In this document: piece after piece, positions 12,060-24,502 of the stretch
Layout of the letters: each line of letters begins with the position of its first letter
How positions within the stretch are numbered: position 1 is the stretch's first letter
Position numbers and translations under genes: made by a program
Notes under the pieces: model-generated
The model's database searches: none
Told to the model about the DNA's origin: nothing
The model's input: only the letters and a program-made list of their open reading frames with translations
From: Aspergillus flavus
Lineage: Eukaryota > Ascomycota > Eurotiomycetes > Eurotiales > Aspergillaceae
Direction of reading: 5' to 3'
Assembly (NCBI RefSeq): GCF_009017415.1
Contig: NC_092410.1
Span: 3,286,001-3,350,000 of the forward strand
DNA length: 64,000 nucleotides

Positions 12060-14428
12060 TATGTTGTTTGAAGATGTTCCGTCTGGAATAGTCGGTAGGA
12101 TTGCAGTTGCGAGAATGTGGATGCTGCAGAGTACGGATGTGTGTTGGAGAGAGTCTGGTAACTAGACACAGTGAAGGATAAGGCTCAGTAGATATAGACT
12201 GAAGCAAAGAATGTATGCAGTGCTGAGTAGAAGTCAACGTGTTTGTTGCTAATGAAGATTCAAAAGGAGAGTGAGGATGCGTTTAAATAGAGGCAGAGAC
12301 GAGAATGATGAATCACTCTGACAATGACAAGGCAGTCTTCGCCCTGAATAGTGTGGCTTCGACATATCAGGCAAGCCCCAGGCCACAGCTCTGCCCCAAT
12401 CGGGGCTAAAACCATATTACTTCAGTCATCAGCTAAGGGTAATCTTCTGCAAAAAGAAGGGGCCGTTTAGCAAGTAGATCGAAACGTGGCTTGGCAGGCT
12501 ATTACTTTGGCCCTGAGGGTCCGGACCGTTATGTGTCTAGATCCCTTTGAGTGACATTCAGCAGCATTCTGAATCATAGCTCCGGTAAACTGGAGGCCTG
12601 AGAAGGAGAATCAACTGCCATCCTGCAGCAAGTTGACTCAATCTGTCCACGGGGTTCGCTGATTGTTCTTCCAAAAGGCGGAATACCGGCAAGGCTTGGG
12701 CTCTTGATTTTGCCCGTTCATACCCGCCATTCCTCCAGTAACTGTCCAGTTTTCATCGGTTGGATTTATTTAATTATTTTTTATGGCTAGGGTGTTTTTT
12801 CATTTCTTCCTGTTAATTACCCCCTCTTGGCTTCTAAAGTGGATGCGGACTATGCATAGCCTGGATGAGATGCTTGAACGGGCAAAGTGTTTGGAATCTT
12901 TGGATCCACTTTTAACTATGGGGACTAGGCAAGGTACCTACCATTCAGGCAACGACCGCCCGGAGCCTCAGGTCTCTCCCGCAGCCCAGCTCAGCACTGA
13001 TGTTCTTCGGTAGTCTTAAGCCTTCTGGCTCTTACCGTCACTTTTTACCTATTCTGGGTGTCCACCAGCGGAATCACTAGTGTTTCTGTCGGTCAAACAG
13101 TTGTACTTCAGTTTCCGACTAAGCCAGGCATCCCTGTTTGCTGCCTGCTATAGTCCTCAGGCAATCCACGTGCGTATTTTTGTATGACGCCCAACACGAA
13201 GAATGACAGAATAACCAAATTGATTCATTACTCGATTGGAAAATGACTCTTCATCTTTTTGCTTTCTCCATCTTGCGAGCTCTTCTTCCTCCCGCCTTCT
13301 CTCCGTTTCTGTTCCTTTCTTTTGTTCTTTTCTTTTTTCCTCTTTTCTTATTCCTGTCTCCTTAATTACCTACCCCACCTTTCCTCTATCTTTCCAACTG
13401 CAATATTGCAACTACTGCCACCGATCAAACAAAAAAATACTGATCACCAATCCTGACTGATATTACTGTACGTTGATACCTACCTAGAAGGGCAGTGCTA
13501 ATTTGGATCTGCTTCGAAATCGCATCATGCGGGAAGCTTATAATTACTCACTTCCACTGTGGATCATCGCACGAAAGCCAAATATACCATTGTTCTCCCA
13601 GGCTACAGCCGCTCCAACTGCTATACATTACCACGCTCAACAAGAGGCAGCTTTTGAGATCTCGGCCAAACGGTGCGCTTCGTGTCCCCGTACTGACGTA
13701 TTCCCCTGCAGACGACGTTCGCATCTTGGATAGCGTCTTTTGCATTGCTACAAACTCACAGGCAGAAACTTTGAAGCCTTCTAGAGGCATACCTCGACAA
13801 AGTGCGCGATTTAATAATTTTGCAAAGAAAAAGCTAAACGATGCTTAGATGGTAGGCATGCGGATCGTTATCCTATCTGAGAAGACCAGCGTTTGAGAGA
13901 ACGACAACAACACCGATATTATCGCACCGCAGGATTCTCGACGCTGGCCAACGGACAATGTTACCAAGGAATTGGTGTAATACTAATGATGCCGCTAGGT
14001 GACTGAACCAGTATTCTCTGTGTCGGCTGCGTACGGACAGTCAATGGAAAAAAGATTTTCAATATGCATTGTAGCGACAGGTCGGGATCTTGATTAGATC
14101 GTAGATTGCAAGATAAAACTAAAAATCGCTTGTCATCATGTGACAACACATGACGACGTCATGTATAGAGTTTGATGAGTTTGCAACTGCTGGTTGTCAC
14201 GTTCCTGATGATGGACAGCAACAACGTCACTTTCGTTCCCCCTGCCGGCCATATTTCTACACTTAGCCCGAGGCTTTCATCTTCCCGACCGATAGTGCCT
14301 CCTGTGGCGGCTGTACATACTTGTTTCCCCGTTTTTGTATAGATACAGTACAGATTCAATCCGATACTCTTTCGTCCTACCACTCCTCAATGCAGAGGCA
14401 ATTCCAGCCCTTTTACCATTAATTTCCG
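12060..14428. other. Intergenic region upstream of pfa5
   Basis: About 2.4 kb with no gene I can defend. A C/T-rich tract lies near 13250-13400. Overlapping plus-strand frames at 13495-13848 contain a plausible 48-nt intron (GT at 13675, AG at about 13711-13722), but neither joined frame gives a recognisable product. Confidence 0.45.
12281..12290 (-). promoter_or_regulatory. TATA-like element of the 11.75-kb small Cys-rich gene
   Basis: Reads CTATTTAAAC on the minus strand, 222 bases before the start codon. The intervening leader has no ATG. Confidence 0.4.
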
Positions 14429-15990
14429 ATGGCGCGTCCAGACAGGCGCGTCAGTTTAGCGGTAGCTAGGATCATACCTCTGGTGCTACTCTGTACTGTC
14501 ATTTATGCCTCCTACGCTATTACAAAACCTCTATGCAGTCAGTTCCCCCTATTTGGAAATCAACGGTGATGCTAATAGCCTCTTCGAATACAGTCGACTA
14601 CCTAATTACCCCTCTACCGAAGTATAATCGCAGTTCTAGAGTTGGCGCTGGAATCGCCATAATTGTTGTATATTACGTTTTACTCACACCGATGGTTATT
14701 ACATATCTTCGGCTACTGTACAATGTCATTTGCAATCCCGGCTTCATACCGCGAGGCTCTTCATATCTTCCTGATCAACAGGATGCCGAAGCACCGAACG
14801 CTCATCGTCGAAACCGTAAACGAAGGAGGAAAAGCCATCGAAAGCCGGGAACAGCTGAGAAGTCAGACACATCGGATGAGGTAGACCTCGAAAGGGGCGT
14901 CGATCACCACGCTGGAGGAAAGGCGTTCCCCCTGAATGCAGAAGGGCTAGAAAATTTTTATACGAAAGACGTCTTTATCTGCCAGCCAGATGGAAGGCCC
15001 ATATATTGTTCCACTTGTTGTCAGTACAAGACAGACAGAGCACACCATTGCCGGGAAGTAGACCGGTGTGTTCGTAAGATGGACCACTTCTGTCCTTGGT
15101 AGGTTATGCTCCTCTTTGGAAAGGCATGGCGTTACTCACTATCACAAGGGTAGGCGGTGTGGTCTCGGAAACCTCATTTAAATTCTTCATTCAGTTTGTG
15201 TTTTACACATTCGTCTTCTGCACATTCACTCTTATTGTTTGTGCGATCTTCACCGCGGAACTGCGACGAGAGGTAAGACCACACCTTCTTGGTAAAACCG
15301 TTGTACTGGGTCGACTAACCTTCTAAGACGGGCGAGGTCAATCCTCATTGGGCTGTTGGTATCGGATTGTGAGTGAATACAGCTGCGACTACGGTCGACT
15401 TGTTGAATAACGATCTAATGGTTCACAGGAGTTGCCTTTTTGGAATATTCACACTTGGAATGACACTTAGCTCTGTACAACTTGCGATGTATAATTTGAC
15501 AACGATCGAGAATTTGAATCGTCGGTCAGCAGTCTGGACATTGGCTATTCGTGTGCCCAAGCATATGCTTTCCAAGCTCGACCCCGAGTCCCGATGGGCA
15601 CCGACATTTCGTACAATAACTTATCCTTTACCGCCGATGCCTCTAAATGCCGAGGCTACAGCAGAACATCAACAATACCCACCCACAGGGGAACAGCATG
15701 TGTTTGCGATTCTTCAGACACTCCCAGGCGAAAACCCTTTTGATCTGGGCACTTCTTTCAAAAACCTCCAACAAGTTTTGGGTTACTCTATACTTGACTG
15801 GTTGCTTCCCCTCAAGCAAAGCCCATGTGCGGATCATAGTAGTCTAGAAAGCGCTTTCGCGCTCGGGCCCGTGGTCCAGAGACTGAAGGCTGAGGCTGGC
15901 CTTGAACATCCCGTCACTGCACATGGCGAGCCTAGAGATAGGTCATCGAAGCGTAAACGGAGACGAGGCAGAGCTGAGCAACACAGTTGA
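14429..15990 (+). CDS. pfa5: Palmitoyltransferase Pfa5-like (DHHC family, DHFC active site)
   Basis: A protein S-acyltransferase that would attach palmitate to cysteines of membrane-associated proteins. Exons are 14429-14537, 14594-15098, 15149-15272, 15328-15368 and 15429-15990, giving 446 aa. Two membrane helices lie near residues 9-32 and 55-80, and two more near 215-240 and 250-275 after the cysteine-rich domain. The domain shows [16 protein letters not shown], then [10 protein letters not shown] and the catalytic tetrad D200-H201-F202-C203 followed by PWVGG. The usual DHHC is therefore DHFC here; the cysteine nucleophile is kept. A basic loop ([13 protein letters not shown]) precedes the domain and a basic tail closes the protein. 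The first exon encodes the N-terminal helix and joins by a 56-nt intron. Family assignment to Pfa5 rather than other DHHC members rests on the overall layout and remembered similarity to Aspergillus Pfa5. Confidence 0.85.
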
Positions 15991-16219
15991 GATACAATTT
16001 TGGCTAATAATACTGGAAACATTGCAGCGGTATATGCCCATCATCAATATCATCGTCATTATGCGGGAGTTTTGGTCGTTCTGGAAAATGCTGCATCCTT
16101 GTTCAAGCCTTAGACCATTTTGCTTTTTACCTTTTATTCTTTTCTTCTTCTTTCGTTTTCTTGGAGCCATTGGTAACGGAGCACTGGCCTGCTTGGACAC
16201 ACGAAGCTATCACATAGCA

Positions 16220-16250
<31 letters not shown>

Positions 16251-16645
16251 TAATGAGAGCAAAAAACGGCTTTCGTTCTAAGCTTGCTCTGAAGAGGTGC
16301 TCTAGATCCCCGGTACTTAGATCTCAACCAGGTTGCCTTTCACTTCAGTTCAAAGCTGAGGGCTAAGAGTGATGGAAGCCATAACATCTATATACTCCAT
16401 TTCTCATGCGAGGCTTGTATATTGCTATGCAGTTTGTTATTCTAGTCAGTTGGCGAAAAGAGATAATGGAGATCACTATAACAACATACGCTTGTATCAT
16501 AGATGTCCTGATTTGCTCCCCAACCTTGTTTATCCAACTGGTATATATTTTAATACTATTCTACCTAAATAATCTAGGGTGAGATACTGGGATTATTGTT
16601 GATCTAGTTCATGTAACAAATAATCCAGGCAAGTAAGTATCAATT
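15991..16645. other. Intergenic, with a CATA microsatellite
   Basis: No gene is seen. About eight tandem CATA units occupy 16218-16249. The rest is the 3' flank of pfa5 and the 5' flank of the tRNA-like gene. Confidence 0.6.
16218..16249. repeat. (CATA)8 microsatellite
   Basis: Perfect tetranucleotide tandem array of about 32 nt in the 3' flank of pfa5. Confidence 0.9.
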
Positions 16646-16733
16646 GCCCGGGTAGTCTAGTGGTATGATTCGCGCTTAGGGTTCACCCAAAGCATTGACT
16701 GCGCGAGGTCCCCGTCTATCCCGGGTTCGGGCC
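16646..16733 (+). tRNA. tRNA-Pro(AGG)-like gene with 18-nt intron; unusual T-arm
   Basis: The 5' acceptor strand GCCCGGG, the A-box TAGTCTAGTGG and a CGCGC/GCGCG anticodon stem frame the loop TTAGGG, with anticodon AGG at 16678-16680. An 18-nt intron (16682-16699) sits one base 3' of the anticodon, the canonical tRNA intron position. The 3' strand TTCGGGC pairs with the acceptor stem using two G-U pairs. The T-arm is odd: CCCG/CGGG closes a TCTATCC loop instead of the TTCRANY consensus, and the B-box is not a clean match. It may be a diverged functional copy or a tRNA pseudogene. A short T-rich run follows and could end Pol III transcription. Confidence 0.5.
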
Positions 16734-17523
16734 TATTATTTTTACTAAGTCAGTACATTGATAGTAAGATGAAGCTCCCTGGCTAGTTCCAGGATATCTT
16801 TATTTCTTTATTTTGTCTTTTTCTGAGATGCATGAGTGAGTCCGTGTTACAGCACTCGTGAAGGAAGGGTTAAGCCAGCCCGGACTGATTCAATTAGGAA
16901 TTGCTGTTGAACTGTCTCAACGTAGTAAACTACATCGGTACGGATATAAAGAACAGCAGGCAAACTAAAGAATGATAACGACATACCTAAAGAAAGCACA
17001 GGTAAACGCAAACATACATAGTTCGGTACTATCTAATCGGTGTCTAACTGCGTTACCGAGTAATCGGGTGATCTATAATCTCGGCATATATAGATTGGGA
17101 AGCAGTGCAAAGAAAGTTAAACATCCCTGATGGTTGCTCACGTGGTCAATTACCGACTACGTCAGGGGTGTTCTGAGTATTTCTTTCAATTTGTGTTGCT
17201 CAATATTGGCTTTGAACTCTAAGTATAGAGTTTTAATTTGAATAAAGGGAAATTCTATGGAAGTCCGATAGGAAACTGGTCATATTGCGTCATCAGCCTG
17301 CTTATAGTACATATCGAAATCATACATCGTAGCACATATATATTGTACAGAGATTGAGCCCGAAAATCTCCCTAGGGTGGGGAGTAGAAAAAATGAAAGA
17401 AAGAAAGCAACAGAGAAGAAAAAGAGAAAAAGGAAAAACATTTCAACATTGACCATCAACATGAAGAACAAGAAGAGGTATCATAATATACAATGATCGA
17501 AGTCATCCAGTGCAGGGACTTTA
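16734..17523. other. Intergenic spacer
   Basis: About 0.8 kb. I see no gene, repeat or RNA structure that can be supported here. Confidence 0.5.
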
Positions 17524-17694
17524 TCACGCAGGAGTGCAGTCGCTACACGATTTGTGATTGCAGACGGTGCACCGGCCTTGGCTCAAACCGGGATTATTCT
17601 CGGAGCGACATGAGCAGCATATCCACCACCCAGCCATGCTGGGTCTGGAGGTGTCATTGGTGCTTTGAGGAGCTAGCGATGTGTGCCGTGTCAT
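17524..17694 (-). CDS. Small cysteine-rich (zinc-ribbon-like) protein, 56 aa
   Basis: A 56-aa protein of unknown function. After a Thr/Ser-rich start it carries WWICCSC-x11-RCTVCNHKSCSDC and then ends after three residues. This is the same pattern, with the same 11-residue spacing, as the protein at 11754-12059 (ICCxC-x11-RCxVCxHxxCSDC). The start is supported by gene structure. On the minus strand a TATA box (17866-17874) is followed by a probable 5'-UTR intron, 17839-17764, with GTAAGC donor, AACTAAT branch site and CTTAG acceptor. After splicing, the first ATG is the one chosen. Zinc binding is inferred from cysteine spacing only. Confidence 0.7.
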   Translation of the reverse strand: MTRHTSLAPQSTNDTSRPSMAGWWICCSCRSENNPGLSQGRCTVCNHKSCSDCTPA

Positions 17695-17763
17695 AGTTGA
17701 TGTAGAAGTATGGGTGGCTGTCGATGATGGATGAAGTACTTGTTGATGGCTTGGCTTAGAATT

Positions 17764-17839
17764 CTAAGCTGTATTAGTTACAAATGGGGACGATTCTCTA
17801 GAAGGGGCTAAGTACCGATTAAGAGGAGATTGTGCTTAC
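17764..17839 (-). other. Probable 5'-UTR intron of the 56-aa Cys-rich gene
   Basis: 76 nt from GTAAGC to CTTAG with an AACTAAT branch sequence 8-14 nt before the acceptor. It removes in-frame stops upstream of the start codon. Confidence 0.5.
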
Positions 17840-17865
17840 TCTGCAGAGATGCTTTGAGTCAAATA

Positions 17866-17874
17866 CTATTTATA
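17866..17874 (-). promoter_or_regulatory. TATA box of the 56-aa Cys-rich gene
   Basis: TATAAATAG on the minus strand, about 27 bases ahead of the 5'-UTR intron donor, leaving a short ATG-free first exon. Confidence 0.5.
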
Positions 17875-20800
17875 TGAATATGTAAATTTTTGATCTGGTA
17901 TAGGATGGTTTATGATGGTTGGGAGTAAATTAAGGAAAAGATTTCCAGTCGTTTCGAACCGACTTTATAGGCCATCTTAGGATAAAAGAAGGTGAATCAT
18001 CGTTCGTTGCCCCTTTAGACCCTTCACACCGGGCTTTGCAGGGCACAAGTCTGAAAGCTTCTGCTAGATTGCCCTTACCACAACACCTTTGTTGAGTCCG
18101 CCTATTCTCAGTGCAAGATAGCTAAAGAGAACAATCAACACCTAGTGTCCTGGGCTCGTGCCGTGTGGCTAAGTCTGCGCCTGAGTACGCATGACTCGAT
18201 GAGAATGCGAGTTCGAACGAGGCCTTAGGTCTTGAAAGATCACTACCTTCCGCGACGAAGTACCTGCTAAACCAGGGGCAACGAAACGCACCCCCGGTGA
18301 TGTATGACACATGATAAGTACGTCATCATTAGCCCTGAGCATGTTGGCCCTGAGCTGGGCTAACCCTAAGGCACATCTGTGGCTGAGTAGGGCAGTAGCT
18401 GATTGTGCAGTGTCAGTATAAAGATGCTGCACATCACTGGATACTTGAGCTTGCGTCCTCAAAGCAAGGTTTGATCGTAAAGCTTCACTAACTCATCAAG
18501 CATTTGCCGTCGTAAGGGCGGCAGTGCATCAGTGAAAAAGCTCGAATGCGGGTAAATGATATAAACTGTTGTGCAATGTCGATGATTAGACAATAGCATT
18601 GTGACTCGTTGGTGTGAAACTTCAACTGGGGATCCCAAGGCATTTGGGTGATATCGTTGCATATGCAAGAGCCCGAATTACCCCTTGACAGCATGTGACA
18701 AACAGATCATCTAACAATGGCTTCAGGCTTTTTATCCAATAGAGCGTTTCATGAAGCTGCTATCCCGTGTGTCAAGTGTGTCGTGGGTTCGCGCTAGAAC
18801 GTAACCTGGTGGTAGGTAGAACGCGATCACCCGAATGAGTTACACACCTCGGTTATGAGGAGAAAAGTCTACCATGGCGACGGCGAAGATAAAAGAAATC
18901 GCGCATGCTCTTCACTCGGCCGGTGAAGCGCAAGGAAGCCAGAAGTGAGAAAAAGTGAAGCGAACGTGTGGGTAACGGGGAGCAAAGGCTGTTTCAAGGC
19001 GTTCGATGCCCAATATTGTTCCAGAAACCATCACGGTCAAGTAAGGGAGAGTTGTTCATGCTCCACTGCTATTCGGGCGTCCTGGAACTGAGACGGGAAG
19101 TGCCCGGTTGCCCGTGCTGAGCTCAGCCTTGGGAGTCTTCAATCATCGGCGAATCAACACAGCAATTTACGCATAGAATTATTCGTCATGGCTGCGCAGT
19201 TCTAATGTTATCAATTAGCATTGTGTGTTGGATGATTACACGGATGGGTGTCTACATTCAAAGGTACAGTACATACATGCACACAGAAGCCGGGAGAGTA
19301 TTCTTCTAGAAATTCGCGGACTCCACTCTTGGGTTCCTTAATCTTACTCCGGAGTACAGTATGCCTGAATCAGTGAACCCACATTGAGATCCCGAGTGGC
19401 AGTACATTCCATTGGATGATGTCATGGGTGCCGTGCATCTTTTCTATGCGCTAACAAAATGTTCAGCCGGCGCATCGCTTGGCAACCGGCAGGTGGAAAA
19501 GGTAGATACGGGAGAGCGGGTGATTCGCCCGTCGACACTTGGGCAACGGGAATTCTTTCCCCCCGAATCAAAAGTCAAAGTTTTGGATGACGCTGACGGA
19601 GGATGTGAAGCCTGCTCCGTCGACTTTCAATGATATCTCATTCGTTAGGAGCCACTAGTGTTAGTGGTATCACCACGGTTAAAAGCGGAGGGGCAGTGGA
19701 GACAAAGGACTGAAGGTTGAAGTCCGCTTGATCCGGCATCGGTATCAGTATCACCGTGCCGAGACTGGTATGCGAACTACTGGATGAAAGTGAGGCCTTG
19801 TGATACAGTCTTATCCAAGTCATACCCTGAGGCTCTTCACTTCACGATGTTTGGTGGTATTGATCGGAACGATTGGACGAAGTCAAGCGATTGAGTTGCG
19901 GAACTGGAAAGACACTCTTCCGGCCGGGGGCGTGACCATGGTTGGTGCAAACATATGCAAAACGCACCCAAGGGAAAGAGAACGGGAGATGTCACTGACA
20001 TCCATGGTTTCCCGGTACTTTATTGTCACCACTATAACTACACCCACAGAGTACATAGATCCCACCCACTATGGTATCCCGGAAACTCGTCGACACACAT
20101 CGGTGACTACTTCTCTTCTCACTTCAAACATTGAGCGAATCAGACCATTCTTATTAAGGGAGCCCTACTGGGGCGTATGCTCAGCTCTTACAGGAGGCAA
20201 CCGGACTATACGAATTAGATAAGCTGGTGGGTGTTCCACTTTTATGGCGATCCATGCCATCATTAGATGGTTTCTGACCGTTGTTAGTGCGCTTCGTCGA
20301 GGACCCTCTTTCGTCACAGCCCACTCAAGACTCCCCAAACTTCAAAGACAATATTGTAATTTTTTATTTATTCTTTACCGTCAATCGCCTTTCTGATTGT
20401 CAACCTCCTCGTGGTGATTTATGATTTATTATCTTTCTCCTTGCTTCTCTTCGACAAAGTCTCTGTGATCCACTATCGATTTTCTGTCTTCTATAAATAT
20501 CGCTGTCTTGCCGCTCGTGCTGTCTCACTCGTCGCCTGCAGGATCAGGCATCCGAAACTAGCTCCTTTTCTTTTTTTGCCCCTCAGCCTTAACTTTCTTT
20601 AGTTCTTCGACGAGTTTCCTGGCCTGGTGCCCAAAGGATTCGATTTCATTCAAACTGCAGGATTCTTCCCCATTCTGTCCATTTTATGTAAATTCTTTGT
20701 CTCCTCTACCTCTGATTTGCCTGTCTTCTTAATCTTCGCACGTCTCATTGACAAAGCTTATCTCAGTGCTTTGTCTTCTTTCAACCAAACGTTGCCCGCC

Positions 20801-20883
20801 TCCGCATTACAACGATCGCAGTTTATACCTCGCCCCATTGTCTGTGAGGGATTGGAATAGTCCCTACTACACACCATCGGCCC
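17875..20883. other. Intergenic region upstream of the DUF8035 gene
   Basis: About 3 kb with no supportable gene. The last 540 bases are C/T-rich and probably contain the promoter and leader of the DUF8035 gene. A perfect 12-bp palindrome, TACTCCGGAGTA, lies at 19345-19356. Confidence 0.45.
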
Positions 20884-22839
20884 ATGTCTCCAAGCGGCTC
20901 GCGTATGATTGATCCCATGCGAGCCTCCACCGGAACGGTGCAGCTCAGCTCCTCTTACGATCCCTCCTCCGCTAGTCGATCCGCATACTCGGGCTATCCG
21001 TCCAGCGGGCCTTATGTGGTGACAGCGTACGACCCCCGGTATTTTCGGGAAGGAGGATTAGAAGCCCAGCGGGTTTCTTCAAAAACCTATCGAGACGCTG
21101 GTCATTCAACCAAATTGCGAACCGAGTATGAAGTTCGTCCAAGACAACGGAGTAATACTACCTCCGCGGCAGACACCCACTTGGCTCCTGGTCGGCTTCA
21201 TGGCCCCAGAGCCCCTCCTGTCATAACATCCAGCTACCGCCGTTCTCCTAGCCCTCTTCCAAGCCATGACCATCATCCGGTGCATTCCTCTTCGCCCCGG
21301 CGCCACCGGCGCCATCCTCTTTCTGTCTCTCATATCGATTATGCTAGTGATACAGGACGACTAGATCCGAATGATAGGGTGATTATGTCGCCAATAGTGC
21401 ACAGTGGTTACAGGGAGCACGATCCCAGTAGACGCTCGCGATACCCGCCTACGGGAGGCCTTCGCAAGGGGGAGGACATTGACGATTATGATGCTTATTC
21501 CTATACCAATCCTCGTGAGCAGTTCGAGAAAGACTCTGCCGCGCGGCTTCGTCATGATCGGGGCTCATATTGGAGGGAGAGGCCTCTGAGCTTGACCGGG
21601 ATTGATGATCCTCAATTAGTATCAAGAAGCGGACCCCGATCGCCAAAGCCTCCTCCATCTACAAGAGGTTTCGACAGACTTGAATGGGACCCGAGGGTAC
21701 GGCGTCCGATGCAGGGCTCTGCTGATAGCGACGTTGACGTCGCCAGAGCGCACCGCCGGGCGGGGCGACGAAACCCGGTTCATCTACACCAAGAAGCGGA
21801 TGAAGGGTATTCTTCATACAGGAGCGATTACGAAGATGCTCACCGTCGCCGGCATCGGCATCGGCGGCATGACAATAATCGGAGTGGTCGACATCCTTAT
21901 GATGATGGCGCGTCAAGGGGCTCCATCACTAATGAGCCTGCTTCCCAAGGCACTACTACTGGACTGGGGACGGCTGTCCTAGGAGGTGTACATAATGATT
22001 ATGAATCTCAAAGAGCTGAGCGCCATCGCTCTCATGAACACGATACGCGGGAGCGTCATAGTCGACTGCAGAGGTCATCTAGACGCCAAGTGGACAGCGA
22101 TTCGGATGCGTACACTTCTGACGAGGACCTGAGGAAACACAGACGCGAGGCGTCGGCGCGCCCGAAAGCTAGCAGATCTGATGATTCTGCAAGCGGCAGC
22201 GAGCGGCCTCGACGACGCCGATCTCATTCACGCCCACGTCCACAGGATAGCTCTACCACGAAGGAGATGATCCAAATAGATCGCCAGGAAGACAAAAGGA
22301 CAGAGTCTACAGTTTCGAAAGACAGCGAGACCCCACCAAAAGGGATCTTAAAGACTCCTACAGATAAATTCCCGGAGGAACCTAACCCTGTACGAGAAGG
22401 AGTAGCGCCTCTGAAGGACGCGCACAAGAAAGGCATCCCTCCCGGCGCGCGGTGGACTAAGATTGATCGTCGACTAGTCAATCCCGCAGCCCTGGAAGCT
22501 GGCCGTGAGCGCTTTGAGGAACGGTCGGACTACGTGATAGTCTTGCGGGTGCTGAGCAAGGAGGAGATCCAAGCGTATGCGGTTAGAACGCAAGAGATAC
22601 GAGGTATGCTGGACGTGAATATTCCCGCAGGCTTCCAATACTAACCGCTTATAGATGCACGCTACCGTGAGTATGTTCAGGAGCGACGTCGGAGGCGAGA
22701 GGAAGATAAGCGACGTGGTCGTGCGGTAGACGACTTCTCAAGCGACGACGAGGAAGATGACGACGATTCTCCTGGGGGAGTCGAGGATAAGCCGGCAGAG
22801 CAGCATAAGATGGCGGAGCCTGTGAAGTCAGCAGGTTAA
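20884..22839 (+). CDS. DUF8035 family protein, Arg/Ser/His-rich
   Basis: A 634-aa fungal protein of unknown function; exons are 20884-22603 and 22655-22839 (51-nt intron with a TACTAAC branch site). The first 480 residues are low-complexity and very rich in Arg, Ser, His and Pro, including repeated RRRH/HRRH runs, consistent with a disordered, possibly RNA- or nucleus-associated protein. The conserved part is C-terminal: a PKGILKTPTDKFPEEPNPVR segment, then PPGARWTKIDRRLVNPAALE, then an EERSDYVIVLRVLSKEEIQ segment that I associate with DUF8035. The second exon adds a basic helix (ERRRRREEDKRRGR) and an acidic tail (SSDDEEDDDD). No catalytic motif or membrane segment is visible. Assignment is to the domain family only. 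Confidence 0.8.
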
Positions 22840-24500
22840 CCGACAACATTGATCATGAACGTGGCTCTTGTTCCTCTCTTGCCACCTACTATTTTTCTTC
22901 CTTTCTTTTTTTTCCCTTTCAGTTTCATCCTCTACGTTCAGTGATCCGATTGTTCGGATCTGCGCCGTAGTGTACATATATGAAGTCATGTGCTTATTTC
23001 TTGGATGCATAATGGGTTATCGACGGTTACAATATGAATTCAGTGTGCAGATGAATTGTTGATCATGATGTTGTTCAGTGTTCATGTGGAAAGCGAAGCG
23101 ATCAATCAAACGTGACCATGAGGTTTTGGCTATATTTTGCGGGTTATTTATTGCATCATTGTATACATCATTTGGGCCAGGTCCGTCCTCAGCAAACATG
23201 GAGAGATCCAATGAGCAGGGGAGGACAGAGGTTTTGCAAGTCTCCTGACTATTGTTAGAGGGATGTTGTACCACCGGAAGCCGCTCGGTGACTGGTTGAG
23301 GACACGAAGATGAAGAAGGGAGGTAAGCTCTAGCAGGACGCTGTGTACCCCTTGGGGCCGGAGTTGGGTGCTTCTGCAGAGCAGCCAGTCACTTGTTTGT
23401 TTCTGTCTTCCACTTCTTTTCTTTGCTTTTCTGTTCGGAGTGTTGAATGCCAATGCATTCGGAAAGAAACCACATCTCTCCCAAGCCCAGATGTAAGCCC
23501 TATATTTCGATCAGCGTCGGACGTCGCATCGCCCGTGTTTAGCTTCCTTTTTAGTTCAACTCTAGGGATGCTATAGGTGCGTTCCAACGCAACTCTCCCG
23601 CAGCGGATGAACATGTTTTTATCGCACGCACGTCTACAAGGAATCGACGGGAAGACATGGGTCCCCTGGAATCCTTTCCACCCCGTCAACCGTTGGATTT
23701 CTTTTTACTTTCTCTTGAATTGCTTTTTGTTACTGTACAAATCAATTATAGATATCTTTATTTTAATCAATTTCTATTATTATCCAGCCTGCCACCTGTC
23801 ATGAAGAGAAGCGACATAGTGGTCAAAAGAAGAAAACCTATGCGATTCCACTTCAATGCGGGAGGGTGTGACAATGGCGTTTTTAGGCGCTGTTGCTCCA
23901 TCTCATCTTATTCTCTCTGCTCCACGAAAGGAAAATCAGAATAGGCTGGTTCATTATAGGGTGTGCGGGACACCTTCTTTTTCCCCAAGCCACTTGGTTC
24001 ATGATAGCCAAACAGACATCCATAGTTAAGTTAAATCCCGAGAGTCCGAGTATCGTTGCATTTCCAAGCCCACTAGCATCCGGATGACGAAAGACGGTGG
24101 TGATGAGTCCCCCAATCACGTCGGGGAGTGGTTGTTGGAGGTGTTGCCTGGTGGTCGACAATCCTTTCGGATTATCGGCATGGAGGAGTGGGCAACTACT
24201 CCGTACTTACTTACTAGTCATAGTATCTTTCTGATTAATCCGACTACGTTGGATGTTTGCTCCAGGATAGGTAGTGATGTGCTAACAACGATACTACCTC
24301 GAGACAAGGAGATACTGGACAGATTGACGGGACATCGGGTCATGGCTTGCCATGACACATTGCCCGTCGGCGTATCTTATTCGTATGGATGGACATACCT
24401 CCCATGCACATCTATCGTTCTGGTAGGTATGTCTGGGAAGTAAAGGGATTGTTGTTGAATTACTCCTCCAACGTTTCTGCATCTAATTAATAACGGGGTC

Positions 24501-24502
<2 letters not shown>

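Noticed and set aside
13495..13848. 117-aa plus-strand frame with a possible 48-nt intron
   Set aside because: The splice signals are plausible but neither the spliced nor unspliced product is recognisable, and an overlapping frame is equally open.
21680..21982. 100-aa plus-strand frame with hydrophobic end
   Set aside because: Alternate frame within the DUF8035 coding exon.
24084..24443. 119-aa plus-strand frame
   Set aside because: No domain, no partner exon, next to homopolymer DNA.
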